From: an uncultured Lachnospiraceae bacterium
GTDB lineage: Bacteria; Bacillota; Clostridia; Lachnospirales; Lachnospiraceae
Assembly (NCBI GenBank): GCA_902788645.1
Contig: CADAKW010000015.1
Coordinates: forward strand, 1-34,341
DNA length: 34,341 nucleotides
Direction of reading: 5' to 3'
Part shown: piece by piece, positions 21,850 to 30,627 of the stretch
Layout: each line of letters starts with the position of its first letter
How positions within the stretch are numbered: position 1 is the first letter of the stretch
Position numbers and translations under genes: made by a program
Notes under the pieces: generated by a model
What the model was told of the DNA's origin: nothing
What the model saw: only the letters and a program-made list of their open reading frames with translations
Database searches by the model: none

Positions 21850-23091
21850 ATGGCACAGATAAAACCATTTATGGCAGTAAGACCAGTGGAAAAGCTAGCA
21901 GACAGAGTAGCAGCTCTTCCCTATGATGTATATAACCGTCAGGAGGCCAAAAGAGAAGTAGAGAGAGAGCCTCTTTCTTTTTTGAAGATTGACAGAGCGG
22001 AGACACAGTTCCCGGATGAGGTGGATACATATGATCCGTGTGTATATCAGAAGGCCGCGGAGCTTTTGGCTGAGATGAAGAAGGACGGTGTATATGTATC
22101 GGATCCTGACCATGCATACTATATTTATCGCTTGACGATGGACGGAAGGGCTCAGACAGGTATTGTGGCATGTGCTTCTGTGGATGATTATCTGTATAAT
22201 GTGATCAAGAAGCATGAAAATACAAGAGAAGAAAAGGAGCAGGACCGGATTCGTCATGTGGATACTCTGAGTGCCCAGACAGGTCCGATCTTTCTGGCAT
22301 ACCGTTCCAAAGAGGAGATCAATGAGGTGGTTGCTTCTGTCATGGAAAAGGAAGCACCATTATATGATTTTACCGCAGTGGACGGGATTTCGCATACTGT
22401 GTGGAAGATATCGGAGGCCGATCAGGTAAAGACTATACAGGATACCTTTGCAGGGATTGATGACATTTATATTGCCGATGGACATCACAGAGCGGCTTCC
22501 GCAGTCAAAGTTGGTCTCAAGAGAAGACAGGAACACCCGGGATATGACGGCACGGAGGAGTTTAACTATTTTCTGTCTGTTTTATTCCCGGACGATCAGC
22601 TGATGATCATGGATTACAACAGAGTGGTTCGTGATCTCAACGGTCTTTCTACAGAGGACTTTCTGAAAAAAACAGGGGAGATATTTACGGTTTCCGAGCT
22701 GGGAGACAAGGCGCAGTCGCCACAGCGCAAGGGACAGTTTACGATGTATCTGGAGGGAAAGTGGTATCTTCTGGAAGCATCCCCAGAGATGCTTGCGGAG
22801 TCAGACGCCGTGAAGTCTCTGGATGTTTCGCTGCTGCAGGAGTATCTTCTGGAACCTGTACTGGGGATTCATGATCCACGGACGGATGACAGGATTGATT
22901 TTGTGGGAGGCATCCGTGGTCTGGAGGAGCTGGAGAGACGTGCCGGGACAGATATGAAGGTTGCATTTGCAATGTATCCGACTTCCATTGCAGAGTTGTT
23001 TGCAGTGGCTGACGCCGGTCTTTTAATGCCTCCGAAGTCTACGTGGTTTGAGCCGAAGCTTCGCAGTGGGTTATTTATACATGAGATTTAG
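21850..23091 (+). CDS. DUF1015 protein (possible serine kinase-like/ParB-fold relative)
   Basis: The 413-residue protein fits the DUF1015 family from its N-terminal IKPFMAVRPVEKLADRVAAL and ALPYDVYNRQEA through to the C-terminal MPPKSTWFEPKLRSGL. At residues 208-213 it has DGHHRA, a motif that also occurs in the active site of ParB/sulfiredoxin-fold enzymes such as the serine kinases SerK and SbnI. Phosphotransfer to serine is thus a hypothesis, not a call. AGGAGG (21832-21837) precedes ATG 21850. It heads an apparent operon with YesL-like, GlgB and MscS genes; I know of no pathway linking these products. Confidence 0.85.
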   Translation: MAQIKPFMAVRPVEKLADRVAALPYDVYNRQEAKREVEREPLSFLKIDRAETQFPDEVDTYDPCVYQKAAELLAEMKKDGVYVSDPDHAYYIYRLTMDGRAQTGIVACASVDDYLYNVIKKHENTREEKEQDRIRHVDTLSAQTGPIFLAYRSKEEINEVVASVMEKEAPLYDFTAVDGISHTVWKISEADQVKTIQDTFAGIDDIYIADGHHRAASAVKVGLKRRQEHPGYDGTEEFNYFLSVLFPDDQLMIMDYNRVVRDLNGLSTEDFLKKTGEIFTVSELGDKAQSPQRKGQFTMYLEGKWYLLEASPEMLAESDAVKSLDVSLLQEYLLEPVLGIHDPRTDDRIDFVGGIRGLEELERRAGTDMKVAFAMYPTSIAELFAVADAGLLMPPKSTWFEPKLRSGLFIHEI

Positions 23092-23105
23092 ATTTAGAGG
23101 TTGTT

Positions 23106-23825
23106 ATGGAACGATTTTTTGAAAGCAAACCGGTAGTATACATGTCAAAGTTTATTGATATGATCATATTAAATATTATATTTATTGTGAGCTGTATCCC
23201 TGTCTTTACCATAGGCGCTGCATGGACGGCCATGTATTATACCTGTGTGAAGGTGATCCGCAGAGACCGGGGGAAGATCTGGCAGGAGTATAAGCACAGT
23301 TTTATCAGCAATTTCAAGACGGCAACCGGTGTATGGGTGATCCTGACGGTTGTGGAGGGAGCGCTTGGAGTACTGACATTACAGCTGCTGGCCCGGGGAC
23401 ATGGCAGTTTATCTGCAGTTGTTATCGGACTTGCGATGGCATGTTTTCTTTTTGTGCTGGCACTTATAGTGTATGCTTTTGCTGTACTGTCCCGTTTTAC
23501 GGTCAATGCAGTGGGAGCCATACAAAATGCGGCGGTCATTTCCATTCATCATGGAGGAGAGACGGTCTATATGCTTGTTTTGACGCTGGGACTTGCTACA
23601 CTGGTGATGATGGGATGGAAATTTTTGCCGGTAATTTTGCTGGTCATGCCGTCGGCGTATTTGTTATTGATCTCTTTGATCATGGAAAAAATATTGATTC
23701 AATATACTCCGGACGAGGAAGAAGCTACTTCAGACGATGCCGGGATAGATCCGGAAGATATGCTTTATGCAGAGGAGCATAAGGACAAACCGTGGTATCT
23801 GGAGGGAGGAGATAAGGATGAATAA
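23106..23825 (+). CDS. YesL-family (DUF624) membrane protein
   Basis: The 239-residue protein has five or six hydrophobic spans (first at about residues 17-37, later ones about 75-115 and 145-195) and a charged C-terminal tail of Glu/Asp/Lys. The start MERFFESKPVVYMSKFIDMI and early PVFTIGAAWTAMYYTCVKVI match YesL, a family often found near carbohydrate transport genes but without a defined function. It overlaps glgB by 8 bp (ATGAATAA), so the two are translationally coupled. A short gap of 14 bp separates it from the DUF1015 gene. Confidence 0.85.
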   Translation: MERFFESKPVVYMSKFIDMIILNIIFIVSCIPVFTIGAAWTAMYYTCVKVIRRDRGKIWQEYKHSFISNFKTATGVWVILTVVEGALGVLTLQLLARGHGSLSAVVIGLAMACFLFVLALIVYAFAVLSRFTVNAVGAIQNAAVISIHHGGETVYMLVLTLGLATLVMMGWKFLPVILLVMPSAYLLLISLIMEKILIQYTPDEEEATSDDAGIDPEDMLYAEEHKDKPWYLEGGDKDE

Positions 23826-26100
23826 GAAATTATATGATTTGATGGATTGGGCCGGGATTGAGGGGATTGTTTATTCAGAAGAGGACCATCCGGAACGGCT
23901 GTTAGGACCGCACAAGGTCAGAGGTGGATTTTTGGTACAGACCTTTCAACCGGGGGCGCAGAAGGTATCCTTGAAGCTTAAGAAGTCAGGAAAAGCACTG
24001 GTTATGGAAAAGGCGGATGATGCCGGCTTTTTTGCGGTGATCTTACCGGAAAAGAAATTGCTGCCGTATATATTTGAAATAGTGTACGAAAATGGGGACA
24101 GTGTGGAGGCAGAGGATCCTTATCTGTATACGGATCTTCTGGGAAGCAATGAATTAAATCGCTTTAGCAATGGGATTCATTATTCCGTTTATGATTATCT
24201 TGGGTCACACACCATGGCTGTGTACGGATATGGCAGTCAGTCAGAGCCGGAGTGGGACGTACGTTCCGCCCGCAAAAATGGTGTATATGGTACTCATTTT
24301 GCCGTATGGGCACCCAATGCCATGAGAGTCAGCGTGGTAGGAGACTTCAATAATTGGGACGGACGGCTTCATCAGATGTGCAGACTGGGGGACAGTGGTG
24401 TATTTGCCCTGTTTATTCCGGGGGTAGATCAGGGAGCTGTCTATAAGTATGAGATTAAGGTAAATTATAAAACTCTGCTGTTAAAAACAGATCCTTACGG
24501 CATATACTGTGAGCAAAGACCGGCCAATGCAAGTATTGTCTGCAATACGACAGACTTCAAATGGAAGGATGATAAATGGCTGGAAGCCAGAAGCACCAAA
24601 AACTTTGAAAAAGAAGCTGTTTCTATTTATGAGGTGCATTTAGGTTCCTGGATGAAAAAGGACAATGGTTCTCAGGAAAATGTGACATGTGATCAGGAGT
24701 TTTATAATTATCGGGAGATCGCTCCTCTTCTGGCTGACTATGTCAAAAAGATGCATTATACCCATATTGAGCTGATGCCGGTCATGGAGCATCCACTGGA
24801 TGAGTCATGGGGATATCAGGTGACAGACTATTATGCGGTGACATCGAGATATGGATCTCCGGAAGATTTTATGTATTTTATGGATTACATGCATCGTCAG
24901 AGTATTGGAGTGATCCTGGACTGGGTGCCGGCACATTTTCCAAAGGATGAGAATGGTCTGGCGAGATTTGACGGGACATGCCTGTATGAGCATATGGATC
25001 CAAGGCAGGGAGAGCATCCGCATTGGGGCACCCTGATCTATAATTATGGACGTCCGCAGGTAGCCAATTTTCTGATCGCCAATGCATTGTTCTGGGTTAA
25101 AAGATATCATGCGGATGGTATCCGTATGGATGCGGTTGCCTCTATGCTTTATCTGGATTACGGCAAAAAGGATGGCGAGTGGGTTGCTAATATGTATGGT
25201 AGCAACGAGAACCTCGAAGCCATTGAAATGTTAAAAAATCTCAGTGAGGTATTCCACAGGGAGTGTCCGGGGGCATGGCTGATCGCAGAGGAGTCAACTG
25301 CATGGCCACAGGTTACGGCAGCGCCTTCCGAGGGTGGCCTTGGTTTTGATATGAAATGGAACATGGGCTGGATGAACGATTTTATTTCGTATATGCAGAC
25401 AGATCCTTTATTCCGTAAGGGACGCCATGGCATGCTGACATTCAGTATGATCTATGCCTATAGTGAGCGGTTTATCCTTGTGCTGTCTCATGATGAGGTG
25501 GTCCATCTGAAGGGCTCCATGTATGCCAAGATGCCGGGGGATATGGATCAGAAGTTTGCCAATCTGAGGGCTGCTTATGGATTTATGATGATGCATCCAG
25601 GCAAAAAGCTTCTTTTTATGGGTCAGGAGTTTGGGCAGACCACGGAGTGGAATGAAAAGGAAAGCCTGCCGTGGAGCGAGGCAGAGGATCCGGAGCATCG
25701 GAAGCTGCAGCATTATGTTGCGGAGTTGAACGGCTTTTATCGGGCACATCCTGCTTTGTATGAGATGGATCATAATGAGGATGGCTTTGAGTGGCTCAGC
25801 AGTATGGATGCGGACCATAGCATCATTACCTTTATGAGACATAGTGAGGAGGAACAGGAAAGTCTCCTTGTGATATGCAATTTTACACCGGTATTATACG
25901 AAAACTTCAAGGTAGGTGTACCATATAACGGCAAGTATAAAGAGATATTTAACAGTGATGCAGAGGCTTTTGGAGGATCCGGTCACGGTAATCCGAGACA
26001 GAAGCGCGCAAAGGCTGTTCCGTGGGATGGCAGGGAATATTCCATTTCCATCGAGGTTCCTCCGCTGGGAATCAGTGTATTTAAATATATAGAGAAGTAA
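23818..26100 (+). CDS. glgB: 1,4-alpha-glucan (glycogen) branching enzyme
   Basis: Glycoside hydrolase family 13, 760 residues; it makes alpha-1,6 branches in glycogen. Order: an N-terminal GlgB extension, a carbohydrate-binding module (GTHFAVWAPNAMRVSVVGDF, about residues 157-176), then the barrel with region I ILDWVPAHF, nucleophile D438 in GIRMDAV, acid E491 in LIAEESTAW and region IV LSHDEVVH, and a C-terminal all-beta domain. All catalytic residues are present. The start is ATG 23818 after GGAGGAG, overlapping the YesL gene; a GTG or ATG further upstream lies inside that gene. No other glycogen gene is in the window. Confidence 0.97.
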   Translation: MNKKLYDLMDWAGIEGIVYSEEDHPERLLGPHKVRGGFLVQTFQPGAQKVSLKLKKSGKALVMEKADDAGFFAVILPEKKLLPYIFEIVYENGDSVEAEDPYLYTDLLGSNELNRFSNGIHYSVYDYLGSHTMAVYGYGSQSEPEWDVRSARKNGVYGTHFAVWAPNAMRVSVVGDFNNWDGRLHQMCRLGDSGVFALFIPGVDQGAVYKYEIKVNYKTLLLKTDPYGIYCEQRPANASIVCNTTDFKWKDDKWLEARSTKNFEKEAVSIYEVHLGSWMKKDNGSQENVTCDQEFYNYREIAPLLADYVKKMHYTHIELMPVMEHPLDESWGYQVTDYYAVTSRYGSPEDFMYFMDYMHRQSIGVILDWVPAHFPKDENGLARFDGTCLYEHMDPRQGEHPHWGTLIYNYGRPQVANFLIANALFWVKRYHADGIRMDAVASMLYLDYGKKDGEWVANMYGSNENLEAIEMLKNLSEVFHRECPGAWLIAEESTAWPQVTAAPSEGGLGFDMKWNMGWMNDFISYMQTDPLFRKGRHGMLTFSMIYAYSERFILVLSHDEVVHLKGSMYAKMPGDMDQKFANLRAAYGFMMMHPGKKLLFMGQEFGQTTEWNEKESLPWSEAEDPEHRKLQHYVAELNGFYRAHPALYEMDHNEDGFEWLSSMDADHSIITFMRHSEEEQESLLVICNFTPVLYENFKVGVPYNGKYKEIFNSDAEAFGGSGHGNPRQKRAKAVPWDGREYSISIEVPPLGISVFKYIEK

Positions 26101-26125
26101 TGGGACAATGATATAGAAAGATGTG

Positions 26126-27064
26126 ATGACAGACATGACAGGACAGATTTTAACAAGAGGATTTACGATGCTTGCTGCCACGGCGGCTACAGGGACACCG
26201 GTTCCGACGGAAAGCCCGGTGCCGATGGATGTGCAGGAGGTCGTGGAGCAGATGAATTCCAACGCCTCTGCCGAGGAAAAGACCAGCTTTCTGCTGGAGT
26301 ATCTTATGGCACAGAGAGAACCGTTGATGAATTTTGGCAAGACACTGCTGATTGCACTGATCGTTTTTCTGATCGGCAGAAAAGTGATCTCGCTGCTTTT
26401 GAAGCTGTTGAACCGGTGGATGGAGAGAGGCGGGGTCGAGGTCAGTGTCCATAAGTTCATTATGTCCCTTGGCAATGTGGTTTTGTATATACTGTTGATC
26501 TTCTGCGTGGCAGGGATTTTGGGAGTAGGTACCAGCTCTATTGTTGCGATCATTGGATCTGCGGGGCTGGCAGTGGGTCTTGCATTGCAGGGAAGTCTTT
26601 CCAATCTTGCAGGCGGCATTTTGATCCTTCTCATGAAGCCGTTTCGTGTGGGAGATTATATTGTTGCTACCGGAGTAGAGGGAACGGTACGCAACATTGA
26701 CATTTTTTATACCAGGATCGTTACCACGGACAATAAAGTTGTCGTGATTCCGAATGGTACATTGTCAAATGGAAATATTATTAATACATCCCAGGAGGAT
26801 TACCGTCTTTTGATCCTTGATTTTATGGTGGGCTATGATGCGGATATTTCCAAGGTACGGGAGATCATCCTCAAGCTGATGGAGCAGGATGGGCAGATAT
26901 GTCAGGACCGTGCCCGCAGTGTAAATATTGATAAATTAAATCCCGGCAGAGTCAAGCTTCAGGCAAAAGCGTGGGTTGCCACGGAGAATTACTGGGATGT
27001 CCGTTACCGGATGCTGGAGAAGATCAAGGAGGAACTGCCAAAACAGGGAATCCCGCTGTTTTGA
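26126..27064 (+). CDS. mscS: Small-conductance mechanosensitive channel (MscS family)
   Basis: The protein of about 312 residues opens at high membrane tension to release solutes after osmotic downshift. It has two N-terminal spans (about residues 67-85 and 110-135), the pore helix TM3 with AVGLALQGSLSNLAGG, and the cytoplasmic vestibule beginning FRVGDYI and containing VVIPNGTLSN. A disordered Thr/Pro-rich stretch (about residues 17-35) precedes TM1. ATG 26126 is used; GTG 26123 or ATG 26135 are alternatives, and the ribosome binding site is weak. It follows glgB after 25 bp and ends the operon. Confidence 0.93.
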   Translation: MTDMTGQILTRGFTMLAATAATGTPVPTESPVPMDVQEVVEQMNSNASAEEKTSFLLEYLMAQREPLMNFGKTLLIALIVFLIGRKVISLLLKLLNRWMERGGVEVSVHKFIMSLGNVVLYILLIFCVAGILGVGTSSIVAIIGSAGLAVGLALQGSLSNLAGGILILLMKPFRVGDYIVATGVEGTVRNIDIFYTRIVTTDNKVVVIPNGTLSNGNIINTSQEDYRLLILDFMVGYDADISKVREIILKLMEQDGQICQDRARSVNIDKLNPGRVKLQAKAWVATENYWDVRYRMLEKIKEELPKQGIPLF

Positions 27065-27116
27065 TGAAGGGACTGTAAAAAGTATGTAAAGCCTTGGCAA
27101 TCCCGTAAGTTCAGGG

Positions 27117-27146
27117 TTGTCGAATATGAAAGAAAAATGTTATACT
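27117..27146 (+). promoter_or_regulatory. Probable sigma-A promoter of corA
   Basis: TTGTCG, 18 nt, TATACT, about 64 bases before the GTG start. No Mg-box or other riboswitch was recognised in the short leader. Confidence 0.55.
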
Positions 27147-27209
27147 GTTTAATACAGATGATTTTGAGAAATATTTGTATATGGGTTTAGATAGAAACTA
27201 TAGATTGGT

Positions 27210-28151
27210 GTGATTGGATTGGTTAAGATATATCGTACAGATGATAGAAAGATCCACGAGGAGGATGAACTGACCGAAGGAGTCTGGGTACAGATGGTCA
27301 ATCCTTCCGAGGGTGAGGGCGAGGAGTATGCCAGAAAGCTTGATGTGGATATTACAGATCTGCTGGCGGCACTGGATGAAGAGGAGAGCTCCCGTATTGA
27401 GCTGGAGGACGGCTATACGCTGATCCTGGTGGATATTCCTACCACAGAGATCCGTATGGACAAGGAAGCATATACCACAATTCCTCTGGGTATCATATTG
27501 ACACAGGACGCGATCATTACAGTATGTACGGAGGATACGCCGGTGCTGCAGTCCTTTGTTTTAGGCAGAGTCAAGGAGTTTAGTACCAAGAAAAGACTTC
27601 GTTTTGTATATCAGATATTGTTCCGGATCGCTACGTTGTATCAGAGTGCACTGCGGATCATTGACAAAAAGAGAACAGAGATTGAGGAACGGATCGACGG
27701 GGATACTGAGGATATCGATCTGATCGATCTTCACGCATTGGAGTCCACATTGGTATACTTTGCAACATCCCTGCGAGCCAATGCCGTGGTGCTGGATCGT
27801 CTGACTCGTTATAAGAGACTGGAGCAGTATCCGGAGGATAAAGAGCTTTTGGATGATATTATCGTGGAGAACCAACAGGCGATCGAGATGACAGGTATTT
27901 ACCGTGATATTATCAACGGAACCAGAGAGCTGTTGTCTTCGGTGATCGACAACCGGCTGAATAATGTCATGAAATATCTGACAGCCATTACGTTAGTGAT
28001 GGCTGTGCCAACGATCATATCCGGATTTTTCGGTATGAACGTAAGTGTTCCGCTGGCACAGACAGCACATGCTTTTTCGATCATTTCGGTTGCCACGGTA
28101 TTGATCTGTGTTGTTCTTTTTGTTATATTCAAAAAAAATCGAATGTTATGA
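27210..28151 (+). CDS. corA: CorA-family magnesium/divalent cation transporter
   Basis: The 313-residue protein has a long cytoplasmic alpha/beta domain and two C-terminal spans separated by the signature FGMN (GFFGMNVSV), the selectivity motif of CorA. It would move Mg or Co ions inward as a pentamer. GTG 27210 is the longest start; TTG 27219, giving MVKIYRTDDRK, matches homologues I remember better, and neither has a clear Shine-Dalgarno. It overlaps tail-to-tail by 6 bp with the amidohydrolase gene on the minus strand, without a visible terminator. Confidence 0.92.
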   Translation: MIGLVKIYRTDDRKIHEEDELTEGVWVQMVNPSEGEGEEYARKLDVDITDLLAALDEEESSRIELEDGYTLILVDIPTTEIRMDKEAYTTIPLGIILTQDAIITVCTEDTPVLQSFVLGRVKEFSTKKRLRFVYQILFRIATLYQSALRIIDKKRTEIEERIDGDTEDIDLIDLHALESTLVYFATSLRANAVVLDRLTRYKRLEQYPEDKELLDDIIVENQQAIEMTGIYRDIINGTRELLSSVIDNRLNNVMKYLTAITLVMAVPTIISGFFGMNVSVPLAQTAHAFSIISVATVLICVVLFVIFKKNRML

Positions 28152-29459
28152 CCGGGCAATACGGTGGATGGTTTCGTTTACTTTGGCGGAGATCCGTTCA
28201 GGATCTTCGCCTATTTTATATGTTCCATTTTCATACAGGATATTTCCGGCGACCATCGTCATCATAATATTTTGTTTGCTGCCACTGTAGACAATGTTTT
28301 TGGTAATATCATTGACGGGCTGCATATTTGGCTGGTGGATATCTAACATGATCAGATCCGACTGTTTGCCGGGAGCAAGACAGTCACAGTCCGGCAGGCA
28401 CATGGCCGGGGCTCCGTTTGATGCTGCCATGCGCAGGACGATATTGGCATCCATTGCAGAGGCATCCTGATCCGTTACCTTTTGTAAGGCAGTGGTCAGA
28501 AACATTTCCCGGAACATATCCAGACAGTTATTGCTGGCAGGACCATCGGTACCGATCGCCAGAGAGATTCCTCTGTCCAGCATATGGGTCAGAGGGGCGA
28601 TTCCGCTGGCAAGCTTGAGGTTGGAAGATGGATTCGTGACAACCCATAGACTCTTTTCTTTATAAATATCCAAATCTTCTTCTGTCATATGGACACAGTG
28701 AAAGCCGCCTCCACCGTGATCCAGAAGCCCCAGGCGTTCCATGTAAACGGTCGGTGTATAACCGGTGCGTTTGATGCAGTCGGCAACTTCAGAGGCTGTT
28801 TCGGAATTGTGTGTATATACAGGAGCTTTATATTTATGGCTCAGTTCTGCAATCCCCCGGAGGATTTCCTCACTGGTGGTATATTCTGCATGAAATCCAA
28901 GCTGGGAGGAGATCAATGGATGATAATTATTATACCAGAGATAATGCTGCTCCAGTTCTTCGACGCTGCTTACAAAATTGTTGACGCTTCCGCAAAGCAC
29001 TGTACGGTAACCGGAGTCTACGGATGCTCTGACGATGGCGTCCGTTTTTTGGTACATATCAAAATTGGCAGTGATACCACTGGTCAGATATTCCATGATC
29101 GCAAGACGGGAGCACCAGTAGATGTCCTCCGGTGTCAACAGGGCTTCCAGAGGAAATACCTTATCATAGAGCCAGTTGTGCAGCGGAAGATCGTCAGCAT
29201 AGGAACGCAGAAATGTCATGCCGGAGTGGGTATGTGCGTTCTTAAAACCAGGCATAATGATATTGCCGTCGGCGTCAATTTCCCGGTTCCAGTGGGCAGA
29301 CGGAGCGGCCTGGGAAGCTCCCACATAAGTGATCTTATCATTGCAGATATGGATCTCGCCGTTTATGACAGGCAGAGCCGCGGCTCCGTCTGAGGCTTTC
29401 CCCTGCATGGAAATGATGCGGGCGTGGTGGATCCGTATCCTGTTTGATGGTTTTTCCAT
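28146..29459 (-). CDS. Amidohydrolase, S-adenosylhomocysteine/methylthioadenosine deaminase-like
   Basis: The 437-residue metal-dependent hydrolase has the HxH at H76/H78 (NAHTHSGM), further ligands in GFHAEYT and HCVHM, and the catalytic Asp in IGTDGPASNN. The pattern LYDKVFPLEALLTPEDIYWC fits the TRZ/ATZ and MtaD group, which deaminates SAH, MTA or adenosine; related enzymes act on guanine or other rings. The purine nucleoside phosphorylase gene lies 55 bp upstream on the same strand, supporting a nucleoside substrate. The start is ATG 29459, with AAGG 6-7 nt before it; the longer frame to 29546 has no support. Confidence 0.85.
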   Translation of the reverse strand: MEKPSNRIRIHHARIISMQGKASDGAAALPVINGEIHICNDKITYVGASQAAPSAHWNREIDADGNIIMPGFKNAHTHSGMTFLRSYADDLPLHNWLYDKVFPLEALLTPEDIYWCSRLAIMEYLTSGITANFDMYQKTDAIVRASVDSGYRTVLCGSVNNFVSSVEELEQHYLWYNNYHPLISSQLGFHAEYTTSEEILRGIAELSHKYKAPVYTHNSETASEVADCIKRTGYTPTVYMERLGLLDHGGGGFHCVHMTEEDLDIYKEKSLWVVTNPSSNLKLASGIAPLTHMLDRGISLAIGTDGPASNNCLDMFREMFLTTALQKVTDQDASAMDANIVLRMAASNGAPAMCLPDCDCLAPGKQSDLIMLDIHQPNMQPVNDITKNIVYSGSKQNIMMTMVAGNILYENGTYKIGEDPERISAKVNETIHRIARS

Positions 29460-29514
29460 AGGACACCTTCTTTCTGTCAATTCATTAGAACAATACACAA
29501 TGATTACTTTTATG

Positions 29515-30363
29515 TTATTCTTTGTTGATCGCAGCAGAGATATCAATAATGCATCCGGTCACAAGCTTTTCAAAAAGAGGGGCGGCCTTGTCTGCCATTT
29601 CCTGAACCTCTGTGTGATTGAGCGGGTGTTCGGAAATACCGCAGGCAAGATTGGAAATGCAGGAGATGCCACAGATATGCATCCCCATATGATTGGCAGC
29701 AACTGCTTCACAGGCGGTGCTCATGCCTACCGCATCGGCACCAAGAGCCTTGCACATCTGTACCTCGGCAGGGGATTCATAGTTTGGTCCGGTAAGCTGG
29801 ATATATACACCCTCCTGCAGTGGAATCTCCAGATGACCTGCAGTGCGGCGGATCACATGGCGAAGCTTCTGGTCATAGATATCACTCATATCCGGAAAAC
29901 GTACTCCGAGCTCGTCGATATTTGGGCCGATCAGCGGAGAAGGAACAAAGCTGGAGATCTGGTCCCGGATCAGCATAAAATCTCCGGCATGGAAGTTTTT
30001 GTTAATTCCACCGGCAGCATTGGTCAGGAAAAGAACCTTTGCGCCCATCAATTTCATCAGACGGATCGGAAGCACTACATCACTGATGGGATATCCTTCA
30101 TAGTAGTGGACACGCCCCTGCATACAGACCACAGGGACATTCTCCACATATCCGAAGATATATCGTCCCTGATGACCCGGCACGGTAGAGATCGGAAAAC
30201 CATCAATATCGTGGTAATCCAGGGTTGCTTCGATCTTTATCCGGGATGCGTAATTTCCCAGACCGGAGCCCAGAACAAGGGCGATTTCCGGAGTAAAATC
30301 GATCTTCTTCTGAAAACAGTCGTAGCATTTCATAAGCTTATCGTAGATCGCGTTCATATTCAT
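29515..30363 (-). CDS. Purine nucleoside phosphorylase
   Basis: Cleaves purine nucleosides with phosphate to base and ribose 1-phosphate. The 282-residue protein is of the trimeric PunA/PNP-I type: phosphate loop LGSGLG at residues 31-36, VVCMQGRVHYYEGYP, LTNAAGGINKNFHAGD and GADAVGMSTACEAVAA, all conserved in enzymes acting mainly on inosine and guanosine. AAGG lies 7 nt before ATG 30363 (nearby ATGs at 30369 and 30357 are less well spaced). It precedes the deaminase-like gene in what is probably a two-gene salvage operon. Confidence 0.95.
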   Translation of the reverse strand: MNMNAIYDKLMKCYDCFQKKIDFTPEIALVLGSGLGNYASRIKIEATLDYHDIDGFPISTVPGHQGRYIFGYVENVPVVCMQGRVHYYEGYPISDVVLPIRLMKLMGAKVLFLTNAAGGINKNFHAGDFMLIRDQISSFVPSPLIGPNIDELGVRFPDMSDIYDQKLRHVIRRTAGHLEIPLQEGVYIQLTGPNYESPAEVQMCKALGADAVGMSTACEAVAANHMGMHICGISCISNLACGISEHPLNHTEVQEMADKAAPLFEKLVTGCIIDISAAINKE

Positions 30364-30553
30364 CACCATTCCTTTTCTAAAAAATGTAAGCATGAGTACG
30401 GATGAAGCTGCTATATTGATGATTAGTCTGTCCGAAAAAAGGTATAGCAGGACATCGTGTGTCATGCTGAAAAATATTGCAATATATTTATATTGTAACG
30501 GTTGGAAGAGGAAAAGTAAATGCCTGTATTAGGGCGGAAATACGGCAGATTCG

Positions 30554-30582
30554 TTGACATTGTAAAACAAAAGATATATAAT
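30554..30582 (+). promoter_or_regulatory. Consensus sigma-A promoter of the sensor-GGDEF gene
   Basis: TTGACA, 17 nt, TATAAT: a perfect match to the sigma-A consensus, 45 bases before ATG 30628. Confidence 0.85.
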
Positions 30583-30627
30583 TCTTTTTATACGAAAGGT
30601 TAATGTTTTGGGAAGGGATAGAAAGAG

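Noticed and set aside
29329..30405. A 358-aa plus-strand frame opposite the purine-salvage genes
   Set aside because: It is antisense to two well-supported genes, its sequence resembles no family, and it has no promoter or ribosome binding site.
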